Positions 56,466 to 64,000 of a stretch of 64,000 nt of DNA are shown here, piece after piece. Location of the stretch: the NCBI RefSeq assembly GCF_004337985.1, contig NC_043744.1, positions 3,012,408-3,076,407 on the forward strand, read 5' to 3'. Position 1 is the first letter of the stretch. Every line of letters starts with the position of its first letter. The DNA is from Pyricularia pennisetigena. Taxonomy: Eukaryota > Ascomycota > Sordariomycetes > Magnaporthales > Pyriculariaceae. The translations under genes were made by a program, and so were the position numbers. A model generated the notes under the pieces. That model saw nothing but the letters and a program-made list of their open reading frames with translations, was not told the DNA's origin and searched no databases.

Positions 56466-59400
56466 TTTTGTACCGCCTCTGATGTTGTTGATGCTGATAA
56501 TTGCAGTTTCAACGTCGACAACTGGCTAGATCCACCGAGAGATCAAGATCCAGAGGCGAAAGACGTCTACAGGAAGTAAAAGTCCTTTAAGGCGGAGGAT
56601 GACGGCATCGTTTCCCCCCCATACCGCTATACTTTTAATTGCCACTTTCGGAACGTGGGCTACGAAGGGGAAAAAAAAGAAAAAAAAAAATATCTCACCA
56701 CCCCTTGTTACCATGTCTAGCTGCGATTGCGCCATCGAATGCTGGAATATTTTCCCGTAATAGTTTTCCTGTTGAGTGGGAACGAATCGCCTGTTTAAGC
56801 AATAGCGTTGGCTGCGAGTCGTGGGTGCGCTCCACTTATGGCAAGAACGAGGTCTGGCTTGACTCCATAGTTGTTTGACCCTGCGATGGTAATGGATCGA
56901 TGTCATTAAAGTCGAATGGATCAGATACTTTCCGATGCCGGCCATGAACAGATCCAGAGTTTTGGGGGCGCTGACCCTCATTTTTTTCTTCATTTATTTT
57001 TTTATTTATTCATTTATTTATTTATTTTAGTACCCAGTAAGACCCTTCGGTCAACCTCCTTCTTCCATCTTGGTTCCATAAGCCCCTTAATTTGCGGCTT
57101 TTTAAAAGAATATTGAAGCAAAAATAGATCTAGCTGCTCCCGGCCCGACGGAAGCCGCGCAGCACAACTGCAGCCTTGGCTGGCAGCGCATCCGTCTTCT
57201 CGAGGGCGGCAATAACATGGTAAAACCCTATGGATACGGCGCGGGACTACTCGGGCTAGCCCACTCTTGTTCCCCCGGCGGCTCCGGGACCAGCCTAGCG
57301 TCAATAGGCACTTGATGCATAACTCTGTCTCTATTTATAATAACAGTTCCTTCTCAGCCCGGTGAATCACCGCCACAGCTGTCGAAGCCTACCGGGTCTT
57401 GCCTCACCTCCAGCCCTTCCGTCTCCATGCATCTAACCCACCCATGCGATCGGCTCGGGGCTGGCCTTGGATCTTCCCCGACAATTAAAAGGTATGCATA
57501 TAAACCAGCGCCAACTGTACGTGTATGAAATGGGACACCTATATATCTTTGCTCAAAGAATCATATAGGCGATCAAAAGGTCGGTCAATTGGAAACGTTG
57601 GAACTTTGGATACTCCTGAGGGCTTCGTATCTCTATGATATTGGAACAAACTTTAATGAAGATGCACTTTTTTGTGCCCGACAAGCATCAGAATGCGCCC
57701 AGCTGCCCAACATAACGTATAAGATATCTCGATCCGATAGATCATGTCATGGATCATAGAGGGGAAGACTGTCTCGCCGTCGAGTCTTAGCGAGGCAAGT
57801 CAAGCTTGCAAGTTGACATGCTCGATATTCAGCATCCCATTCTACCCGGCTTGCAACAGTTACTTCTCTGCCACGGTAGCTAGGTGTAGTTGCCATGGTG
57901 CAAAGCTATTCTAGCGACGAGCTGCGGGTGATGGGGGAGATGATGCATTATGGCAATTAGCATTCGGTTAACTCTTAACTCTCCCAAGTATGTATTGAGA
58001 GGTGGATCTCTCGTTGCTCCAAACACCTGGCGCATTTCTACAAGGCCTGAATAATGGCTCGGGTTTTTATCGCGTCTTTATCAATATAGCACATGAGGTG
58101 AAATGATATTCAATGTCCTACCCAATCTAAACTCATACGTTGGCTCGTTAGGAACGGCATATGGCTGGAATAACATCAGGGTTGAGTGATGTCAGCCCAT
58201 TTCCAAGAAAGACCCACATGCGATGTGGTTGAAGTTCCTTTTTTGATTGTGTTTTGTTTGTTGGCCATCATCACCTACTAGAGTGACTATACTACTAGAG
58301 AAACTCAGCCGGTTCAGCTTGATGTCCCTGATCATAGCCCCTTTGACTGTAATATTCTAGACAAGAGCATGTCCGAGCTGATTGTTGACCAAGAAAAATC
58401 GTAGCGGACGGCATGGGAAACTTGCAGCTGAGCGATACGTTGCGCATGATGAATGAATGCTATGACGTCTCTTGTACTTCAAATAACTACCATCCATTCT
58501 TTTGAGGGGCTACGCCAGGTCGTTTGCCACTTGCCTCGGGAACCATCACGTCTCTCGCTTCGATTTTCTGCCGATCTCTTTCCCCTCGTCAGTATACTCA
58601 CGGCTTGGAATGCCAAACGTTCGTTTAGCCACTCGGCCGAGTCACTGTCGAGGTAAATTTCCATGTTCGTCCAGGGCACACCATTACGTCTCTTTGGATG
58701 TAGTGTCGCATAGACTAGGCTAGAAAGAGTAAGTTAGTGAGGACCCAATTGGCCTGCCCAAAGGGGTTGGGATCATCGTCTGACAGAATTGTACATATGT
58801 ACGTACATATATAATCATCTTTGGATTTCAGTGCAAATACGCTCATCTCGGGTACATGTCCTTACGATAACATCCCACTGTCAATTTTTTAGAGAGATTC
58901 GTCTCAATCATAGTTTACTGCGCATGAGCGACACGGTACCCACACGACTTTGTGTTTATTCGTTAGGGAAATGAACCCCCGGAAAAGATAGCCTCGGGCG
59001 GGCACATTCTATGGGGACGTGGAATTTCTTGCAAAAGTTTATCGGATAAGGTAGGGAATAACATGGCTTTACAACCATGGCAGTGACCCTCCAAAGAGCT
59101 GGATCAATCTAGCGGACGCAGCTGCATGTTACGCAATTTAGCAGTTTGTTCAAAGTCGGACGAGAAGAAAAGAAAAAAAAAAAAAGAAAAACAAGTTTTA
59201 GCAGATATGTTCGAACACCTTCTGTCTCCAACTCCTGGCGAGGTTGATGGACGATGGTGTGGGAGGGAATGAGCATGCCGTCAGAAAAAACAGGCCACCC
59301 AATAAAAGTCAACGGGTTTGTTCCCGCCGAGGGTGAACCGGTCAATTACCGAAGATGATGAATGACGCTAGGGATCGCAGCAGGTGATCAGTGAGATCAG

Positions 59401-61325
59401 ACATTGTGGGCTATGTCGTTGTCGTCTGCTAGATCTACTAGTAAGTAGTAGATACGCAAGTAGAACTGTTGTTGGGCTCGGTCCAGACCACTCTGCGTAT
59501 GAACGGTTCCGTATCTACACATCAGGTTCGACCAACCGGAGCCGAGAGTTTCTTCAATTGGCGACTATCAATCATGTGGCCCCCATGTCTAGATTTCCTT
59601 GGGTTCCTTACCTTACCTACCGGCCTAGATCAAGTGGTTGCTTCCTGCATGCTTCAGCAAGTCTACCTATCCATCTTATCCAATCTCATCGCGTCCCCCT
59701 GCCCTTGTCAGCTCCATGGTGCGCTAGGATAGGGCAGGGACGTTGCGTTTGGAGCGGAGACTTGGAGCCGGAAGCACACCGTTCTCTCAGTTAATTATCT
59801 ACAATAATACTGGGAATTTTTGGTCAACGGAGAGAAGGGCGTTGATAGTTTTATTGATAATAAAATCAGGTCATTGTGTGTTTGGATCCCTAGGGGGTGC
59901 TAGCTAGAGGGAGCTTGCAAGGTATCTAGATGATTTCGTGTTCGGGTTATATTGCAAAACGTTGTGGGTTTGAAAAGGCTCGATTTTCTCAGTATTCTCG
60001 ATGAACATTTCGCTCATCAAGAAGTTAAATGATAGCCACAAGCACGGGCAGGTAGGCACATGAAGCGAGAAAAAAAAAAAAAAAAAAAGATGCTCGAGAA
60101 ACATCGAGTACCTGCTCTTCTCATCTCCGCGTACTTGGGTGCGTATCCCGACCCCACTCACAAAACATGTCTAAGTGGACCTCGCAGAAGGCGCTGGAAA
60201 GCTGTGGCCCAGGGGTGGTTGGTGGTTGGCTTTCGATTCTAGGCTCCCCGCTAATGTCATCGATGGGCCGGCAGGGATAGCTTGTTTTCCTCAACCAGGT
60301 TCCCGTCAACCCGTGGACAAAGGAAAGGATGGAGAACGACAAACAGCAAGCAGTTTGAACCGATGCGCCGCCATGACTGAGCGACTTTCTTCTTGATGTT
60401 TTTTTTTCTTCATGCGGCCGGCCCTTTTGGCTTGGATCCAACATTTGAGTTGAACAACCTACCCGGGGGAGCCGTGGGGGAAAAAAAAAAAAGAAAAAAA
60501 AATAGCAAGTGAGCATGTTATGGACCACCAATGGTCTGAAGAACAACGTAGAACCCAGCGTATCGCTGGTTACCTACAGTAGCTCCCTTTTCTCCCCTTG
60601 CTTGGCTGTTGTCATTGCTGGCATCCATCTTGGTTTTATTGTTTCTTTTATTTTATTTTTATTCTTATTTTTATTTTTATTTTCCCACCCCCCATACGCA
60701 CATTTGGTCAGCTCAAAGAGCATCCTATCCCGTATTCACGCCCGCCTTGCACACTGAATCAAACCCAAGCCCTTTTCCTACCCTGGTTAGCAGCCAAGTT
60801 TCCGTACCGAAATCTAGCCTCCCATCGAGATCTCGGCTAAGTTCCTGGGGGAAAAGCAAGGGAGGCAAGGCTTCTCTGGACCACTGTGTTACCCGAATGT
60901 CACCCATGATGAGAGCAGCAGTGCAGTACATCAAGCTTCCATGATATCTGAGTGGTGCGATTCTGTCCGTCCACTTGAAAGAATTGGCCCCCTTTTTCGC
61001 GGTTAAAATTTCTTTTCTCCCTCACCCCCAGTTCATTCTATCTGTCACTGACCCGGAGCAATACCTCCTCCATTGGCCTGAATCAACTAGACGACTAGAT
61101 CTAGAGTCTAGAACTAGTGCTAGTCCCGAGAGAAAAAAAAAAAAAAAAAAAAAGAACCCTGAAAGACTGTGTCTCTCCCTTGCGGAACACGCCGAGTGGC
61201 TTTTGAGGCCAAACAGGCAACGCACCCTCCCCCAAACCCCGACCAATAACAAAAAGATCCCCAATGAAGAAAAGAAGAATACAGAGATCATCGACAAAGA
61301 CATGATAGAAAACGAAAAGGCCACA
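56466..61325. other. Large intergenic region (4.9 kb), no gene recognised
   Basis: This is the second-longest gap between genes in the window. It contains ATTT-type repeats (about 56991-57029 and 60640-60680), A-runs at 60069-60087, near 60483 and near 61133, and no protein-like frame above about 140 codons. Candidate frames near 59384 and 60121 look random. No tRNA, transposon or terminal repeat was recognised. Confidence 0.55.
56991..57029. repeat. ATTT tetranucleotide-rich repeat
   Basis: Several ATTT units with minor variation lie upstream of the permease gene, in the large intergenic region. Confidence 0.8.
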
Positions 61326-62243
61326 ATGTCCATCGAAAGCGCTTTTCGTTCATTCATCGACCACGTCAACCTGGGCCGCTGGGACGAACTCGCGCAGTAC
61401 GTGCCCCAGGAGGGCCGGGTCACTTACAACAAGCGCGAGTACCATGGGGTCGAGTTTTTGACACGCATGCGGGAGCGCATCGGTGCCCTTCCCGATGGAG
61501 CCTTTGAGGTCGACACGTCCATGGGCGACGAGGAGGCCCAGGTAGTCGCCGTGAGGATAATATGGCGCACTACCGTTCCCGAGGGCGAGGACATGGAGTT
61601 GATGCCGGGGCTGGAAGGGATCGTGTTGTCTGGTGGTGGGCGTGGCGGTAGCATCTCGGAGAAACAACGTCTGACTGGAGTGCATCATCTTTTCTGCTGG
61701 TTGAAGAACGGGCAGGTGTCGGATATCGAGACGATTGGCGATGTGGATGGCGTCTTTCTGGACGATGACGTCTCGTCCACCACAGACTCCACGCCCGCAT
61801 CCTTAGCAGACGACTCTCCCACTTATTTCGCCTCCAAGGCGGACCTTTCGAGCAATTACCGCGCTTACATCGACTGCATCAACGGAAGGACAATGGAGGC
61901 CGACCTGCCACGATTCTGCCATGCCTCAGTGTGGCACAACAACCGCCAGCTCTCGCTCTCCCAATACAGGCACCTGATGGAGGATGCCCAGCGCGCCATT
62001 CCAGATATTCGGTTCGACGTGCAGTCGCTCATTGTCGACGAAAACTCCCAGCGGCTGGCAGTGCGCCTCGAGTTCACTGGAGTCCCGGCGCTGAAATGGG
62101 CAGGGGTCGAGCCCAGCGGCAAGGCGGTCGCCTTTTCGGAGCACGTGTTTTACTGGCTTCATGATGGCAGGATCCGCAAGGTGCTGAGCCTCGTTGATCT
62201 TGCCACTTATAGAGAGCAAGTGCGAGGCTTGGGGTTGAGATGA
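61326..62243 (+). CDS. Tandem SnoaL-like (NTF2-fold) protein
   Basis: An intronless frame of 305 residues from the ATG at 61326 (CACAATG context); an in-frame ATG at 61302 would add eight residues. Two related halves are visible. The first (about 1-140) runs from SAFRSFIDHVNLGRWDELAQYV through a GVHHLFCWLKNGQVSDIETIGD end. The second (about 170-300) runs from SNYRAYIDCINGRT to an EHVFYWLHDGRIRKVLSLVD end. Each has the helix, buried strand and 'H-x-F-x-W-x-x-G-x-I' finish of SnoaL/polyketide-cyclase or ketosteroid-isomerase-like domains. Such proteins act as small-molecule isomerases, cyclases or hydrolases, or simply bind ligands. The duplication with a Ser/Thr/Asp linker suggests an intramolecular dimer. 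No secretion signal is seen. Function is unknown and no biosynthetic partner lies beside it. Confidence 0.83.
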   Translation: MSIESAFRSFIDHVNLGRWDELAQYVPQEGRVTYNKREYHGVEFLTRMRERIGALPDGAFEVDTSMGDEEAQVVAVRIIWRTTVPEGEDMELMPGLEGIVLSGGGRGGSISEKQRLTGVHHLFCWLKNGQVSDIETIGDVDGVFLDDDVSSTTDSTPASLADDSPTYFASKADLSSNYRAYIDCINGRTMEADLPRFCHASVWHNNRQLSLSQYRHLMEDAQRAIPDIRFDVQSLIVDENSQRLAVRLEFTGVPALKWAGVEPSGKAVAFSEHVFYWLHDGRIRKVLSLVDLATYREQVRGLGLR

Positions 62244-62947
62244 CCGCCGGCAGTCAGGGACCAATAAATCACCGCCATGCGCTGGGTTTCATGTTGCCAG
62301 AAAGGCGATGAATCTTGTTCAGAAATTGTGTATCAAAATCACACTTTTTTTTCTTTCTTCTTACCCACGGGCGTTTTCGTTTTTATTCTTGCCACTTTAT
62401 CTCTTTCCTTGCATACTCGTTTCTTTTTCCAGCAATTGCAGGGCGTCTACAGAAACTCGGTAAACAACGTTTCCTTGAATGTTGGACGTCCTCCTAGTAC
62501 ATGGAGAGTCTGGGTTCGTTTGTGCCACAAGCAATCTGTGGCCACCCCGGATGATAGTGGACGTAAGTCTATCCTCCTCAGAGACAAACTACTATGTATC
62601 ATCATCACGGCGTGCTAAATTACAATTTTGGCTTCCTGGAACGGCAAACTAGAACCGAGAAAGCAGAAAACATGAACACGCTCACGATCCAACAGTTACA
62701 GTGGCTATCGCAGATAACTACGGTTGCTCGTGATACAACGGCTTAGAGCCTTTGAATATTCAAATACATCATCCAACAAACAAACAAAAAGAAAATAAGG
62801 ACTTAAGGGGCGAACAAAGTTGAAACAGGTTTGGTCAACCGCAAAGTTTACTTCAACTGTGCTGGCCTATCGAAAATCACAGAATCTATCAATCGACCTC
62901 CCTCAAGATAATATTCCCATGACCTTGTGCCATGAGGCTTTGCGGAC
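62244..62947. other. Convergent intergenic region, no gene recognised
   Basis: About 700 bp between the 3' ends of the SnoaL-like gene and the minus-strand secreted-protein gene. T-rich stretches near 62340-62430 are probably 3' UTR. Nothing else seen. Confidence 0.55.
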
Positions 62948-63622
62948 TTAGAAAAGCCTGCCACTCTGCGTCTGGAGTGGCACTTGACTGCGGCGCAAAC
63001 ACCCCTCACAATCCGGACTCGAGATGCAATTGAAGAAGCTGCAAAAAGAAAAGAAAAAGAAAAAAAAAGCATCAAAAACAACGTTAGTCAAGTTCTATTG
63101 GATAAGACAGTGCCACAATAAAATACGCATCCGAGCAACAAAAAGAAACGGAAAGAGAAAAAAAAGAAAGAAAAAATCTAGGAAGAAAACATGCGCTTAC
63201 TCTGGTGATTTCTCATCACATATGCAAACTGTTTTGCAATCGACAACCCGAGTTGGAGACGCTGCAGGTGGTGTCGGAGAAGGGGAAACTGGAGCCGTGG
63301 CGGGGGCGGCGATCGAAGATTCCCTCGACGACGAGGCAGAGCCCACCACCGTCGGGACCTGCGCCGGTTCCCGAACGGTCACGGTCTCCAGGCCCACGGT
63401 GACGACAACGGTGCTGACCATGATGGGCTCGCCGGCGACCGTCGGAATCTCGACATCGGTGAAGGAGAGAAACGGGGGTAGAGGGGGTGCCTGGACCACG
63501 GCGGCGATGCACTCGGACGGCACGGCCGATTCCTGCGACTGCCGTGGGGAGATTATGGCGGCCACGGCTGCGAGGGGAGCACATGCCACGATGGTTGCGG
63601 TGAGCAGATTTGTAGGTAGCAT
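62948..63622 (-). CDS. Small secreted Ser/Pro/Thr-rich protein with C-terminal Cys cluster
   Basis: Exon 1 (63622-63201) starts at an ATG that opens a signal peptide (MLPTNLL to AVAA, about 22 residues). The mature part is Pro/Val/Thr/Ser-rich with a TVVVTVG repeat-like stretch and ends in CKTVCICDEKSP. Splicing at GTAAGC to CTTTTTGCAG joins exon 2 (63038-62948) in frame, adding FFNCISSPDCEGC and a short basic tail, about 170 residues in all. Without splicing the protein stops two codons later at TAA, so both forms are possible. I favour the spliced form because exon 2 continues the Cys pattern and the acceptor has a strong pyrimidine tract, although the intron (162 bp) is A/T-rich. I do not recognise the family. 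It could be a wall-associated or effector-like protein; neither is shown. Confidence 0.62.
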
Positions 63623-64000
63623 TTTCTTTTCCGGGCGGTTAGTGTGGCTGTGGTCAGCTTGTGTTTGTGGAGGTTTTGAATGCGTCTGCGACTTGCGAGA
63701 ACAATGCCAGAAGGTCGGGGCATAGTAACGGCCCCTTTTGCAGTATCGACGGGGAAGTATCAAAGAACTAGGTCGCTCCCATATATATATTTGTTAAAGA
63801 TGCCATGTTCGACTCTACCAGGCTCCTGGGCGTAATATTTACCGAGCAAGAGAAGCATGCCTGTCAATTACGTGTATCATGTCCTGTTGTGCTCCCCGAT
63901 CGAGAACAGTGTCGAGCGCTACGTTTTCTCGCATTCCATGGATCGATGGTGATACCCATGTGGTTTTACAAGAGCCCAGTGACAAATCAGGGATTTCTTT
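63623..64000. other. Upstream region of the secreted-protein gene
   Basis: These 378 bp precede the secreted-protein start and run to the window edge. An AT repeat lies at about 63782-63790. The minus-strand frame stays open to 63763, but the signal peptide begins at 63622. No other gene seen. Confidence 0.55.

Noticed and set aside
59515..59545. Possible tRNA B-box (GGTTCGACC)
   Set aside because: No matching A-box or foldable cloverleaf was found around it.
63024..63725. Plus-strand frame of 233 codons
   Set aside because: Antisense to the secreted-protein gene; the Lys-rich start comes from the A-rich intron.
1..64000. CRISPR arrays, bacterial operons or intact transposons
   Set aside because: The DNA is fungal nuclear; I saw no spaced direct repeats and no transposase or reverse-transcriptase motifs.

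Overview
The window is nuclear DNA of a filamentous ascomycete. Genes have several short introns (GTAAGT/GTRNGT donors, CTAAC/CTGAC branch points, YAG acceptors), and most intergenic stretches are 0.5-5 kb and rich in poly(A)/poly(T) tracts. The gene types are typical of Pezizomycotina: a giant NRPS, a Zn2Cys6 regulator, an N-acetylglutamate-cycle ornithine acetyltransferase and small secreted Cys proteins. A Sordariomycete, perhaps close to Magnaporthales, is my best guess, but it is inferred from gene style only. Eleven N's at 1743-1753 inside an A-run mark an assembly gap.

The core is an intracellular hydroxamate siderophore locus. A ferrichrome-type NRPS of about 5047 residues (30709 to 15405, minus strand; SidC/Ssm1 type, A-T-C-A-T-C-T-C-A-T-C-T-C-T-C) lies 4.2 kb from an L-ornithine N5-monooxygenase (36933 to 34957, minus strand; SidA/Omo1 type). 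Between them, on the plus strand, is a small Cys-rich protein. Just beyond the 3' end of the NRPS, convergent to it, is the mitochondrial ornithine acetyltransferase ArgJ (13128-14671). ArgJ makes ornithine, SidA hydroxylates it, and the NRPS assembles the acylated hydroxyornithine into a cyclic hexapeptide. The N5-transacylase is not in the window. Sequences matching the iron-GATA consensus ATCWGATAA lie upstream of sidA, including two copies of one 14-bp element.

Left flank (1-12.5 kb): a secreted protein of unknown role, a type I single-pass membrane protein with a Gln/Pro-rich tail, and a Derlin-like ERAD protein divergent from argJ. Right flank (40-64 kb): a DUF4385-like protein, a Zn2Cys6 transcription factor with a polyQ tail, a Nudix/eIF2B-alpha-like fusion, a single-pass membrane protein with a Cys-rich ectodomain, a homocysteine S-methyltransferase convergent with an amino-acid permease (a pairing seen in yeast S-methylmethionine/SAM salvage), a tandem SnoaL-like protein, and a small secreted Ser/Pro-rich protein.

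Exon structures were read by hand from splice signals and checked for frame continuity; no transcript evidence was available. No tRNA, rRNA, CRISPR array or intact transposon was recognised.
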